In this document: piece by piece, positions 33,879 to 44,200 of the stretch
Layout of the letters: every line of letters begins with the position of its first letter
How positions within the stretch are numbered: position 1 is the stretch's first letter
Assembly: GCF_014649535.1 (NCBI RefSeq)
Contig: NZ_BMTF01000028.1
Location: forward strand, 1-64,000
Direction: 5' to 3'
Source of the DNA: Streptomyces gelaticus
GTDB lineage: Bacteria; Actinomycetota; Actinomycetes; Streptomycetales; Streptomycetaceae
Length of the DNA stretch: 64,000 nucleotides
Translations under genes and position numbers: made by a program
The notes under the pieces: model-generated
Database searches by the model: none
What the model was told of the DNA's origin: nothing
The model's input: the letters and a program-made list of their open reading frames with translations, nothing else

Positions 33879-34555
33879 CGGTGCCCGTACGGTCGCTGGA
33901 GTTCGCCGACCCGAGGGAGGCCGCGGATCTCGCGGCCTTCCTCGGCCGGCTGCTCCACTACGACCGGGCCGCCGCGGTGCGGATGCAGGCGGGCGGCGGT
34001 GCGCTGGCCGTCTTCGGCAGGCCGCCGTCGTTCGAGGTGCTGGCGATCCGGGCGGCGCGGCTGGCCGTGCCGGACGACTTCGACCTCACCGTGTCCGCCG
34101 GTGAACTCCTCGAATCCCTCGGGGAGTCCACCGACGCCGGAGTGATCCCGGCACCCGTCACCGGGCCGCCGTGGACGGGTGTCCTCCCGCCGCGCGGCGG
34201 CTGGCACGAACTGCCGGGCCTGCCCGGCCCGGTCTCCCTGCGCACCGCGGTCACCGCCGCGGTGGCGGAGTTCCGTTCCCGCGACGAGGCCCTGCCCGAG
34301 GAACGCCGCACCCGGGCGGAGCGGGACCGGATCGGCCGCGAGATCTGGTCGCGCACGCTCGCCGGTACCGGACTTCCGCTGCGGGCCGTGCACGCCGCCC
34401 AGTCCCTCGGCTTCCTCCGCCCGGCGCCGGACTTTCCGGTCGCCCTGCTCGCGGCCGGGTCCTGGCTGCGGCTGCGCACCCCGTTCGGCTCGATCGCCGT
34501 GCGCGGAGCGGGCAGCGGGCTCGGCACGCTCGCCGTGACGGTGGGCGCGGGCTGA
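33875..34555 (+). CDS. Hypothetical protein conserved in position after the thioesterase
   Basis: A 226-aa soluble protein that starts on ATGA overlapping the thioesterase stop. No motif recognised. Features: an N-terminal mixed region (SLEFADPREAADLAAFLGRLLHYDRAAAVRMQ), a central Pro-rich segment with WTGVLPPRGGWHELPG, and a basic helix (EERRTRAERDRIGREIWSR) before a hydrophobic C-terminus (SWLRLRTPFGSIAVRG). Strong codon bias says it is real. Co-translation with the thioesterase suggests linked function. Confidence 0.72.
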   Translation: MTVPVRSLEFADPREAADLAAFLGRLLHYDRAAAVRMQAGGGALAVFGRPPSFEVLAIRAARLAVPDDFDLTVSAGELLESLGESTDAGVIPAPVTGPPWTGVLPPRGGWHELPGLPGPVSLRTAVTAAVAEFRSRDEALPEERRTRAERDRIGREIWSRTLAGTGLPLRAVHAAQSLGFLRPAPDFPVALLAAGSWLRLRTPFGSIAVRGAGSGLGTLAVTVGAG

Positions 34556-34644
34556 ACGAGAGGCCCGCGACAGGAACCGTCCGGACGGACCGGGAGGACT
34601 GAGGCAGGTCCGCCCCCGGTCCGCCCCTGATCCGCCGGAGGGGC

Positions 34645-35841
34645 CTAACCGGTCAGGGCCCTGTCCACCAGCCGGAGCGCGGCCAGGTTCTGGGCGTCCT
34701 GTGCCGGGTCGCCCATCCGCAGGGTGAACGTGGCACTGGTCGCGGCCCGCGCACCGTCCGGCGTCACCCCGCTCTCGGAGACGATCCCCAGATGGGTTCC
34801 GCCATGGAACCAGATCCCGCCGTCGCTCCCCGCCACCGGGCGCCAGGCGATGCCCAGTCCGTAACGGACCCCCGGCGCCGCCACCCAGTCCTCGGCCACG
34901 ACCGTCTCCTTCATCGCGGACAGCTGGGCCGGGCGCAGCAGCCGGCCGCTCATCAGGGCGCGCAGGAAGACCCCGTGGTCGTGGGTGGTGCTGATGACGG
35001 AGCCGTCCGCTCCGCCGCCGAAGGCCAGCGTCGTGTCGGTCGGCCGGGCGCAGCCGGGGAACCAGGTGTACGCGGTGGCCGTGGGCCGGGGCAGGTACGG
35101 CGAGGTCCCCGGTGTGAACGTGCGGCGCAGGCCCAGGGGTTCGATGATCCGGTCGTGGATCTCCTGCGCCCAGGGATTGCCGGTCACCTGCTCGATGATC
35201 AGGCTCGCCAGCACGTAGTTGGTGTTGGAGTAGCCCCAGCGCCGTTCCCGGGCGGGGTGTTCGGCGTCCGGTACCCACAGGGGCGGCCGGCTCAGGGCCG
35301 CCTTCAGCTGGTTCTCGGGGGTCGTGGGTCGGAACCGCGCCCGGCGGTAGCCGTCCGGGGTGAACGCGTCGGCCGCGTCCGGTGAGACGGCGAGATAGTC
35401 GTTCAGCCCGCTGGTCTGGCGCAGCAGGTTGGCGATCGTGATCCTGCGGCCGTCGTTGCCGTTGCCCCGCACGGCGCCGGGCAGCCACCGCTCGACGGTG
35501 TCCGTGAGCGCGAGCCGCCCCTCGCCCGCCAGCTGGAGGGCGAGCGTGGCCGTGAAGGTCTTGGTGTCGCTGCCGATCCGGTAGGAGGAGTCCCAGGGGA
35601 CCGGGTGGTGCGGTGTCCGCAGGCCGGCGGTTCCGGCACGGGCCGTCGTGCGGCCGTGGGCGCTCTGGACCTCGGCCAGTACGCCGGTGGCGCCGGTGGC
35701 CAGGATCGCGTCCACATCGCTCTGGAGACGGCCGCCGATCCGGTCGGCGCGGTGGGGTGCGGCGGCCTTCGCCGCGGGTCCGGACGCCCCGGTGAGCAGG
35801 GCCGCCGCCGTGGCCGCCAGGCCCGTACGTCTGCTGATCAC
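34645..35841 (-). CDS. Secreted serine hydrolase, class C beta-lactamase/DD-peptidase fold
   Basis: A 398-aa exported enzyme. GTG at 35841 overlaps the stop of the upstream hydrolase (GTGA). Signal peptide with twin Arg (SRRTGLAATAAALLTG), possibly Tat-dependent. Penicillin-recognising motifs: Ser91-x-x-Lys94 in SDTKTF, Tyr204-Ser-Asn in YSNTNY, and an HGG motif in WFHGGTHLG. Likely a D-aminopeptidase, esterase or DD-carboxypeptidase; these cannot be separated by eye. The operon partner is another secreted hydrolase. Confidence 0.88.
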   Translation of the reverse strand: MISRRTGLAATAAALLTGASGPAAKAAAPHRADRIGGRLQSDVDAILATGATGVLAEVQSAHGRTTARAGTAGLRTPHHPVPWDSSYRIGSDTKTFTATLALQLAGEGRLALTDTVERWLPGAVRGNGNDGRRITIANLLRQTSGLNDYLAVSPDAADAFTPDGYRRARFRPTTPENQLKAALSRPPLWVPDAEHPARERRWGYSNTNYVLASLIIEQVTGNPWAQEIHDRIIEPLGLRRTFTPGTSPYLPRPTATAYTWFPGCARPTDTTLAFGGGADGSVISTTHDHGVFLRALMSGRLLRPAQLSAMKETVVAEDWVAAPGVRYGLGIAWRPVAGSDGGIWFHGGTHLGIVSESGVTPDGARAATSATFTLRMGDPAQDAQNLAALRLVDRALTG

Positions 35842-37388
35842 CGGCCCTCCCCGGTGCGGGAGCAGGTCAGGTCGGCGCCGGGCAGCGTGCCGTCGCGCAG
35901 GTAGCCGTTGACGGCCTCGTCGGCGCAGGGGACGGGGGTGAGGCCGTCGAGTCCGCGCCCGTACACCCCGTGCGAGCGGATGTCCGCCGTCACCAGCCGT
36001 GAACCGGTCAGCCGGCGGTGCAGGGCCAAGGCCCCTTCGTAGGGGACGTTGTTGTCGCGCCGGGCCTGGAGCATCAGCACCGGTACGTCGTTGCCGATCA
36101 CCGTGGCGGGCTCGCGGGAGGTGCTCGTCCAGAACGCGCACGGGGCCACCATGCTGTTGACGAGCGGGCCGAAGACGGGCTGGGTGGTGCGGCTGCGCTC
36201 CATGTTCTGCCAGTACGTCTCCGGGTTCCTCGGCCAGCCACCGGCCGGCCAGCCGCTGTCGCCGCACATGAAGAGGGCCCCGCCCAGCATGCTGTCCGCC
36301 AGCTCGGGCGAAGCGAGCAGTTCGAGCATGGCGGCGAGCTCCGGGCCGGGCTCGACCGGCCTGCCCGCGGCGGCGTCGGCCAGGTCGCGCACCGTACCGG
36401 CGAGCGCCGGGTCGTACTCCTCGTGCTGGATGAGCTGCCTCAGCACCAGGCGCAGCAACGGCGCGTCGAGCCGGACGCCGGAGACGGTGACCGGGCGCCG
36501 CTCGGCCCCGTCGAGCAGGCGCTGGACGCTCGACCGCACTTCGGCCGGCGTGCTGCCGAGCCGGTAGGTGCCGTCCCGCCGTGCGGTCCATCCGGCCCAG
36601 GCGTCCAGTGCCTCTTCGAGCGGCCGGCCGGCCCGCTGGAAGAGTTCGTACTGGGTGGCCGCCGGGTCGGTCGAGGAGTCGATGACGATGCGGTCGGCGC
36701 GGCGGGGGAACATCTGGGTGTAGACGGCGCCCAGATCGGCACCGTACGAGACGCCGTAGTACGACAGTCTGCGCTCGCCCAGTGCCGCGCGGATCGCGTC
36801 CATGTCGCGGGCGACGTTCCTGGACGTGGCGTGCGGGAGGAGCCGTGCGTTGTCCCCGTGCTCCAGGCAGCGGCGCGCGGTGTCGCGGGCGGACCGCACC
36901 GACTGCTCGAAGTCCTCGCGGCGGGTCGTGGTCGGGCCGGGCGCGGGTGCCGGGGCGGCGGGTCCGCAGGCGATCGGAGTGGACTCGCCGAGGAATCGGG
37001 GATCGAAGCCGATCAGGTCGTAGCGGTCCGCGACGTCCTTCAACGCGGGGCGCAGATAAAGGGTGTTGGCGAGCCCGGTGCCGCCCGGACCGCCCGGGTT
37101 GGACAGCAGGACGCCCCGCCGCCCGCCGTGCTCGGTGCCGGCCTTGATGCGGGAGACGGCGATCTTGATCGTCGGACCTCCGGGGTCGGCGTAGTCGAGG
37201 GGAACGGTCACCTTCGTGCACTGCGCGCCCGCCTCGTTCAGCTCCTGCTGCCGGGGCGGGCAGGGGCCCCAGACGAGCCGCTGGTGGACGGGCGCGGCGG
37301 GCGCGGCGGGGGTGGCCGACGCGGGCACACCGCCCGCGAGTAGGCCGGTCAGGCCGATGCCGGCGGTGAGCAGTGGGGCGACGCGCAT
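35838..37388 (-). CDS. Secreted tripeptidyl-aminopeptidase-like alpha/beta hydrolase (TAP C-terminal type)
   Basis: A 516-aa protein with signal peptide (APLLTAGIGLTGLLAGGVPASA). Opens with VPLDYADPGGPTIKIAVSR and the oxyanion block LLSNPGGPGGTG, then nucleophile Ser214 in GVSYGAD. The C-terminal TAP-like region includes LMLQARRDNNVPYEGA (acid) and SHGVYG (His). Related Streptomyces enzymes (Tap, SlpD/E) clip tripeptides from secreted proteins. It overlaps the next hydrolase by GTGA, so both are probably secreted together. Confidence 0.9.
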   Translation of the reverse strand: MRVAPLLTAGIGLTGLLAGGVPASATPAAPAAPVHQRLVWGPCPPRQQELNEAGAQCTKVTVPLDYADPGGPTIKIAVSRIKAGTEHGGRRGVLLSNPGGPGGTGLANTLYLRPALKDVADRYDLIGFDPRFLGESTPIACGPAAPAPAPGPTTTRREDFEQSVRSARDTARRCLEHGDNARLLPHATSRNVARDMDAIRAALGERRLSYYGVSYGADLGAVYTQMFPRRADRIVIDSSTDPAATQYELFQRAGRPLEEALDAWAGWTARRDGTYRLGSTPAEVRSSVQRLLDGAERRPVTVSGVRLDAPLLRLVLRQLIQHEEYDPALAGTVRDLADAAAGRPVEPGPELAAMLELLASPELADSMLGGALFMCGDSGWPAGGWPRNPETYWQNMERSRTTQPVFGPLVNSMVAPCAFWTSTSREPATVIGNDVPVLMLQARRDNNVPYEGALALHRRLTGSRLVTADIRSHGVYGRGLDGLTPVPCADEAVNGYLRDGTLPGADLTCSRTGEGR

Positions 37389-37500
37389 CGTGCTCCTCGG
37401 ATCAGGTGGATGACTCCCGCACGACGCTAGGGGCGTACGCGGTGCGAGAACATCGGGTCACCCGGCCGAAGCGACCTGGGGCCAGCCCCACCAACATCCG

Positions 37501-38463
37501 TCACGGGTGCGGCTGTTCGTCCGGCCAGACCCCGATGTGGTCGTGCTCCAGCTCCAGCATCACCCGGTGCTCCATCCCGAGCGCCTCCGTGTAGTCGGCG
37601 GGCAGTTGCAGCCGGCCCGCCCGGTCGAGCATCGCGTACTCCCGGGCCACCTGGGACTCCAGGCCCGTGGCGGCGTCCACCTCGGTGCGGCGCAGCACCT
37701 CGGAGGAGGTACGGCCGTCGCGGATGGCGACCGTACGGCGGACCTCGTCGGCCACCGCCTGGTCGTGCGTGACGATCACGATGGTGGTGCCCAGCTCCTC
37801 GTTGGCCCGGCGGAACGCCGCGAAGACCTGCTCGCCGGTGGCCGAGTCGAGCTCGCCGGTCGGTTCGTCGGCGAGCAGCACCGACGGATTGTTGGCGAGC
37901 GCGACCGCGATCGCCACCCGCTGCTGCTGCCCGCCGGAGAGTTGCTGCGGGCGCCGGTCGCGGCAGTCCGCGACCTCCAGGATCCGCAGCAACGACTCGG
38001 CGCGGGCGGCCCGTTCGGCACCCCGGATCCGGCCCCGGCCGCGCAGTTGCATCGGCAGGGTGACGTTCTGGACGGCGGTGAGGTACGGGAGCAGATTCCG
38101 GGCGGTCTGCTGCCAGACGAAGCCGACGACGTCCCGCCGGTAGCGCAGCCGCTCCTTCGGCCCCATCGACAGCAGGTCGCAGCCGGCGACCTTCGCCGCC
38201 CCCGCCGTCGGCACGTCGAGGCCCGCCAGGATGTTCATCAGGGTCGACTTGCCGCTGCCGGACGCGCCGACCAGGGCCATCAACTCGCCCTCGGTGACCA
38301 GGAGATCGAGGCCCTGGAGGGCCTGCACCTCCACCCCGTCCGCGGAGAAGATGCGGACCAGCCGGTCGCAGGCGATCAGCGCGTCGTGCCCGTACGAGGG
38401 CCGGTCGCGGCGCGCGACGGCGCGCTGTTCGAGCTCGGCGAGTGTGGTGTCGGGCGAGGTCAT
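37501..38463 (-). CDS. ABC transporter ATPase (MacB/LolD type) with AbrB-like C-terminal tail
   Basis: 320 aa. Walker A GASGSGKST (Lys72), LSGGQQQR signature, LLADEPTGELD Walker B and THDQ switch His. The start overlaps the upstream permease stop and has AGGAG 9 nt before it. Beyond the ATPase (after about 255) lies an extra region. Residues 276-315 (YAMLDRAGRLQLP, ALGMEHRVMLELE, DHIGVWP) match the pattern of an AbrB/SpoVT-type swapped-hairpin, unusual on a transporter ATPase. It could mediate dimerisation or regulation. Serves the two large permeases upstream. Confidence 0.88.
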   Translation of the reverse strand: MTSPDTTLAELEQRAVARRDRPSYGHDALIACDRLVRIFSADGVEVQALQGLDLLVTEGELMALVGASGSGKSTLMNILAGLDVPTAGAAKVAGCDLLSMGPKERLRYRRDVVGFVWQQTARNLLPYLTAVQNVTLPMQLRGRGRIRGAERAARAESLLRILEVADCRDRRPQQLSGGQQQRVAIAVALANNPSVLLADEPTGELDSATGEQVFAAFRRANEELGTTIVIVTHDQAVADEVRRTVAIRDGRTSSEVLRRTEVDAATGLESQVAREYAMLDRAGRLQLPADYTEALGMEHRVMLELEHDHIGVWPDEQPHP

Positions 38464-41297
38464 CGGGGGTCTCCTGACCTGAGTTCGGTGATCGGTCGGC
38501 GGCGGCCGGCCCACCACGCCTGGACGGCGGCCACCGCGCCGGTGAGGACGACCACGCCGAGCGCCGGAAGCGTCAGCGACCACGGGTCGGCCCGCAGCGC
38601 GGCGGTTTCGGGTGCGGTGGGTCCGGGCCCGGCGGAGAGTGCGAGGCCCACCAGATCGACGCCCGGTGCCAGCAGCACGATCGTCGCCCAGCCGACCAGC
38701 ACCCCGCCGAACGCCGCCGGCAGTGCCTGCGGCAGTGATTCGAGACCGAGCAGCCGTCGGCCCTGCCGGGAGGTGAGGCCCATGGTCCGCAGCCGGGCCA
38801 GCAGCGCCGTGCGCTCCGGCGCGGTCCGCAGCAGCGACAGCAGGACGGCGAGCAGGGCATAGCCCGCGCCGGCCACGATCGCCGCCGCGTAGATTTCCCA
38901 GGCACCCCGCTGCAGGGGGGTGTCGACGAATGCCTCGCGCTCCTCGGAGCGCAGCCTCACGGAGAGGCCCTCGCCCGCGCGGTGTGCCGCCGCCCGCAGC
39001 GCCTTCGCGTCCGGGGAGGCGCCGGTGACCAGCAGGGCGGTGGTCTGCCTGCGGGTCAGCGACGCGGAGTCGACGATCAGGAAGTCGCTGTCGGGGACGG
39101 CGGCGGTGCGCGCGACGACGCCCGCCACGCGCACCCGCAGGTCCCCGGCAGGCGTGGAAAGCTCGCGCGGCCCGTCGCCGAGCTCCGCGGCGACGGACGG
39201 CGACGCGATCACGGGCAGCACCGCGTCCTTCGACGGGGCGGACCCCTTCGCCGCCGCGCCGCCCGTGGCCCTCAACCGGTCGGCGGGGAACGGGCCGAGG
39301 CCCGTCGACCGGGCCAGCCGCGCGTACGCCGCCGGCTCGACGCCCAGCACGGCGGCGCTCTTCATGCGGCTGTTCCCGGCCGGGTCGGTGGGCAGCGGCA
39401 CGCTGTACACCACCTGGACCGCCGCCACCTCCCGTACGCCCTTTGCCGCCCGTACCTCCCGGATCAGGCGGTCCGGCAGCGGCACGGCGTCGAGCAGGCC
39501 GCTGATCCGGGCGTCCGCGCCGACCGCGTGCAGGGCCGCCCGGTCCCGCGCGTCCGCGACACCCGTGAGCACCGAGCCGCCGAACGCCGCCGTGGTCAGC
39601 GCGAGCAGCAGCGCCAGCAGCGGCAGCGCACCGCCCGCCGAGGTCCGTCCGGCGCGGGCCAGCGACAGGAAGCCGACCGCACCGCGCCGCCGGGCGACGG
39701 CCCGGGAGGCGAGACGCAGCGGCAGCGGCAGGAGCCGTACCAGGACCAGGGCGGCGATCAGCCCGACGAGTACGGGGGCGGCACTGACCAGCAGGTCGCC
39801 GCCGTCGCCGCCCGTACCGCGCCGGCGCAGAGCGACGACCGCGGCGACGGCCAGCACCAGTGCGGTGAGTTCGGCGACCGTGCGCCGCCGTGACGGGCGG
39901 GCGTCCATCAGATCCTCGCGGGCCCCGGGCGGTCGCGGCCTGCGGTGCGCCGGCACCGCACCCAGCGGCTGGGCGAGGCAGACCAGCGCGGCGACGGCGG
40001 CGGGCCCCACGACGGAGGGCCACAGCCGGCTCCCGTCGAAGAACGGCACGGTGATCAGCAGCCCCAGGGCCGCCGCGGGCACCGCGATCACCACCGTCTC
40101 GGCGAACAGCCTGCCGCAGATGCCGCGCATCGACCCGCCGCGTGCCCGTAGCAGCGCCAGTTCGGCGCGGCGCCGCCCACCGATCAGCCCGGTGGTCATC
40201 AGCAGGACGACGACGGCGACGGCCCCGATGCCCACCGCGGCGACCGTGACGACGGGGCCGATCGCCGTACGGACCGTGTCGTACTCGGTGAGGACCGTGT
40301 CCAGGTCGGTCGCGAAGGTGGCGTTGGGGCCGGCCACCGCGCGCATCCGCACCAGGCCGGGGCCGCCCTCCAGCGAGGCGATCGACGAGCGCAGCCCCGC
40401 CACGCCGGAGGTGGTGAGACCGGAGGGGTCCGGTGCGAACCGCCAGAACATCTCCGGCTCGCCCGTCGTGGCGAGCAGTGCGGGCGCGGCGTCCGGCGGC
40501 AGCAGGACGGCCGCGGTCCAGTAGTGACGCGGGGGGATCAGATTCGGCTCGGGGACCAGCGCCGGGGTCCGGAGCAGCGGCTGGGTCGACCAGTAGACCG
40601 TCCGGGGGTGCTTCGGGGCGACGATGCCGGTGATCCGGACGGTCAGCCGCTTCCCGTTCTGGGTCGGTACGGAGATGGCCGCACCGGGCTTCGCCCCCAG
40701 GGCCTTCGCCGTCTCCTCGGTGACCGCGCCCTCCACCTCGGGGGTGTTCTCGGAGACCTCGCCGTGGACGGCGGGCCACTTCCCGGCGCGCAGGGTGGCG
40801 TGGTCCGGGAGGGCGGACAGGGTGGAGTAGCTCAGCTGGGGGTCGACGCGGTCCGGCCTCGGCAGCCAGCCGTCCGGGGCGGGGATCGGTTTGCCGGTGC
40901 GGAAGCCGTATGCGGAATCGGCGGTGCCGGGCCGCACCTCGGCGGGCAGCGCGGACCGCAGCTGCCGGTGGACGGACGCCAGCGCCGCCTCGCGCACGGC
41001 CTCCTCGCGATGTGCCTGGGGGAACTGCAACTCGGGCTGCGGACTGCTCAGTTCCAGAACACTGTGCCGGGGGTCCGCGGCGGTGATGTCGTGGCGCAGC
41101 CCCTCGTTCTCGTGCTGCTCGACGGCGCGTGGGAAGGCGGCCGCGAGGAACGACGTCAGCAGGACGAGCAGCCCCAGCGCCCAGGCCGTGCCGGGAGCGG
41201 TGCGCAGCCGGGTACGGACCCAGGGCGCGGCGGCGCGGGCACCGCCGTCCCGGCCGGAACGAGCGGGGCGAGCGGAACGAACGGAACGCTCAGTCAT
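38460..41297 (-). CDS. FtsX/MacB-like ABC permease (945 aa)
   Basis: Large permease with two FtsX-type modules: an N-terminal helix (WALGLLVLLTSFLAAAFPRAV), an extracytoplasmic region of about 280 residues, a three-helix block (TVAAVGIGAVAVVVLLMTTGLIGGRRRAELALLRARGGS), further helices, a second outside region, and a final block ending VVVLTGAVAAVQAWWAGRRR. The RAELALLRARGGS motif after the helix is characteristic of FtsX permeases. ATG at 41297 follows the upstream stop by 1 bp and has GGGGGACAACTG before it. Works with the adjacent ATPase, probably on lipids or peptides at the membrane surface. Confidence 0.87.
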   Translation of the reverse strand: MTERSVRSARPARSGRDGGARAAAPWVRTRLRTAPGTAWALGLLVLLTSFLAAAFPRAVEQHENEGLRHDITAADPRHSVLELSSPQPELQFPQAHREEAVREAALASVHRQLRSALPAEVRPGTADSAYGFRTGKPIPAPDGWLPRPDRVDPQLSYSTLSALPDHATLRAGKWPAVHGEVSENTPEVEGAVTEETAKALGAKPGAAISVPTQNGKRLTVRITGIVAPKHPRTVYWSTQPLLRTPALVPEPNLIPPRHYWTAAVLLPPDAAPALLATTGEPEMFWRFAPDPSGLTTSGVAGLRSSIASLEGGPGLVRMRAVAGPNATFATDLDTVLTEYDTVRTAIGPVVTVAAVGIGAVAVVVLLMTTGLIGGRRRAELALLRARGGSMRGICGRLFAETVVIAVPAAALGLLITVPFFDGSRLWPSVVGPAAVAALVCLAQPLGAVPAHRRPRPPGAREDLMDARPSRRRTVAELTALVLAVAAVVALRRRGTGGDGGDLLVSAAPVLVGLIAALVLVRLLPLPLRLASRAVARRRGAVGFLSLARAGRTSAGGALPLLALLLALTTAAFGGSVLTGVADARDRAALHAVGADARISGLLDAVPLPDRLIREVRAAKGVREVAAVQVVYSVPLPTDPAGNSRMKSAAVLGVEPAAYARLARSTGLGPFPADRLRATGGAAAKGSAPSKDAVLPVIASPSVAAELGDGPRELSTPAGDLRVRVAGVVARTAAVPDSDFLIVDSASLTRRQTTALLVTGASPDAKALRAAAHRAGEGLSVRLRSEEREAFVDTPLQRGAWEIYAAAIVAGAGYALLAVLLSLLRTAPERTALLARLRTMGLTSRQGRRLLGLESLPQALPAAFGGVLVGWATIVLLAPGVDLVGLALSAGPGPTAPETAALRADPWSLTLPALGVVVLTGAVAAVQAWWAGRRRPITELRSGDPR

Positions 41298-41298
41298 G

Positions 41299-44200
41299 TC
41301 AGTTGTCCCCCTGGACACGCAGCGAGGTCGCGGGGTCGGCGCCGCGCAGAGCCAGCGCCACGACGCTCACCAGCGGCAGCGCGGCCACGCCTGCCAGCAG
41401 CGCCGCGATCTGCCCGGCCGGCAATTGCACCAGCACCCCGGGCACCGGCGCGGTGGCCTGTCCGGTCAGTACGACGAGCGGTACGACGGCGCGGTTCAGC
41501 ACCGCCCCGAGCACGGCCCCGACCAGCAGCGCGATCGCGATCAGCACGCCCTGCTCGGCGGCGATCATCCGGGTCAGCCGTCGGCGCGGGGTGCCCAGCG
41601 CCCGCAGCACGGCGAACTCGGCGGCCCTTTCCCGCTGTGCTCCGACGGCGCTCACCGCGAAGCCGACCGCGGCCAGGGCCGCCGCGACCACCGCCACCGC
41701 GGGCAGTGCGGACTGCGGTCCGGCGCCCAGCGGATCGCCGACCAGCTCCCGCGCGACCTCGTCCCGCACCAGGACCTGCGCCGGATCGGTGTCGGGCAGC
41801 GCCCGCAGCGCGGCGGCGGCCTCGGCGGCCTTCCCGGGGGCGGTGCTCAGCCACCACTCGTTGGCGGTGAGCACGGCGTTGGGGCGCTGCGCGAAGACCC
41901 GGCCGACGGCCCCGAAGTCGAGCAGCAGGGCTCCGCCGTCGCGGTCCTCCTCGACGCGCCCGGCAGCGGAGTCGTCCGCGCCGGTGCCGGTGGTCGGCAG
42001 CCGGCGCACCACGTCCACGATCCTCACCCGGACCGTCTCGCCGGCCAGGGTGACATCGACGCTCTGGCCCTTCTTCGCTCCGGCGGCTTTCAGATACGCG
42101 TCGGTGACAATGGCCTTCGGCATCGGCGCCGTCGGGCGGGGCACGGTGACCCGTACGGAGAAGGCCGGCGTGTACTCCCACATGTTCGGGGCGGAGCCGG
42201 GGTCGTACTCGAAGGCCAGCGGGCTCTTCGCGGAGGCCGTCGTCTCCACCGCCCCGCCGGGCTCCGCCTCGCCACCGGATCCGGTGCCGGTCAGCTCGGC
42301 CTGCCAGCCGAAGCCTGCGGGGACCGGGACCGGCCGCTCCGTGCCGTCGGCCGTCACGGTCCGCAGGGCGCCGATGCCGAGCCGGTGGGATCGGCTCGGG
42401 CCGGTCGGCCGGTTGCCGCTCAGCTCGAACCCGGCCACGGCGAGGTCACCCGAGGCCGCCACCGCGAAGTCGACCGGATGCGTCTTGCCGTCCACGGGCA
42501 CGGTTCCGGCCGGCACCCGGTAGGGCAGACCGTAGCGGTCCTCCAGCAGCACGGCGAGGGCCGGATCGTCGGCCGTCCCCGGGTGTGCCCCGGCCGCCGT
42601 GATCCGTACGTCGAAGCGGAGCCGCTCGCTGTGCTCCGGCAGCACCAGCCCTGCCCGCGCGGTCCTCGGCGGGTCGAGCGGGTCGAACAGCCGCTCGCGC
42701 GGCCGGTCGCCGAGGTCGTCGCGGATCAGCATCCGCTCGGTGGCGTGCGCGGTGTCCAGGGCGAGCACCGCGGCGGTGCGGTCGCCCGAGAGCTCCGTGG
42801 TCGTGCGGAACGCGGGCGCGGCCTCCCGTACCCCCGGCAGCCGTGCGTACCTGCCCGCCTTCGCCGGATCGTCGTCGGCGCCGGTCGTCACGCGCACCGA
42901 CGCACCGGTCCTGAAGTCCGCCTGGTCGCTCTGCGAACGGTCCCAGGAGGCGCGCTGCCCGACGGCCAGCATGCCCATCGCCACCGCGAGGACCAGCAGC
43001 AGCACGGGCCCCGCGTTGCGCAGCGGGCGCCGGCTGAACTGCCAGCCGGACAGGGCCGCGATCAGCCCCCGGCCGCCCGCCGCGCCGCGCTCCGCGAGCC
43101 GGGCCGCGGGCGGCAGCAGCCGCAGCGTCAGTACGGTGCCCGCGAGCAGCAGCAGCGCGGGCGCCGCGACCAGCAGCGGATCGACGCCGAGCCGGCCCTG
43201 CCGGTCCCCGCTCAGCGCACCGCCGCCGACGTCCGTGGCCCGGCGGTCGAGCTGCCAGTACGCCACCGCCGCGATCACCAGCAGGCCGAGGTCGGCCCCC
43301 GCCCGGAGCGGCGCGGGCAGCGATGCGGCCCGGCCGGCCCGGCGCTCCCCGGCGCCCGCGGCCAGCGCGGGCGCCACCACGGCCAGCGCGCAGGCGAACG
43401 CGGTGACGACGGCGACCAGCCAGACGGTGGGGGTTGCGCCGCCGTCGAGCCGCAGCCCGGTCCGGGACAGCGACCCGCGGCTCGCGAGCAGCCGGGTGAG
43501 CGGCCCGGCGAGCAGCGGCGCGACGAGCGCGGCGGGCAGCGCGAGCAGCAGTGCCTCGATCGCGGCGAGCGCCGTGATACGGCCGCGTGATCCGCCCCGG
43601 GCCCGCAACAGGCGGGTCTCGCCGTCGCGTTCGCTGCTCAGCAGCCGGGCCACCAGCAGCAGCGCGTATCCGGCGAGCAGCACCAGCTGGACGGCCACGA
43701 TCATCAGCGTCGAGCGGGAGACCAGCAGGGCGCGGTCGATCTGCTCCAGCACCCGGGGGAGCGAGGTCCGCGCGGTGGCACCGCTCTTGAACTCGGGGGC
43801 CGAGGTCACCGTCTTCGGAGCGGCCGTGGCGGCGCTGTGCAGGGCGTCGATGCGGTCCGTGGTGACCGTGCGGAAATCAGCGGCCGCCAGCCAGGACACC
43901 GTTCCGGAACTGATCCGTCCGGAACCGCCCTGGCCGGGGCCGGTGAGCAGCGGACCGTAGGTCGTGAAGGCGAGCTTGCGGACGCCGCGCCCGCCGAGCT
44001 CGTCCAGCTGCCAGTACGGATCGGCCGGGTCGGACGCCTCGTACACGCCCGTCACCAGGACATGCAGCGGCTTGTCGGTCAGCCGGTCGGTGACGGTGAT
44101 CCGTGAGCCGGGCTTCAGCCCGAGCACCTCGGCGGCCTGCCGCGGCAGGGCGACCTGGACGGGCCCGGCGGACTTCCCACCCGGCTTCCCGTCGGCCGCC

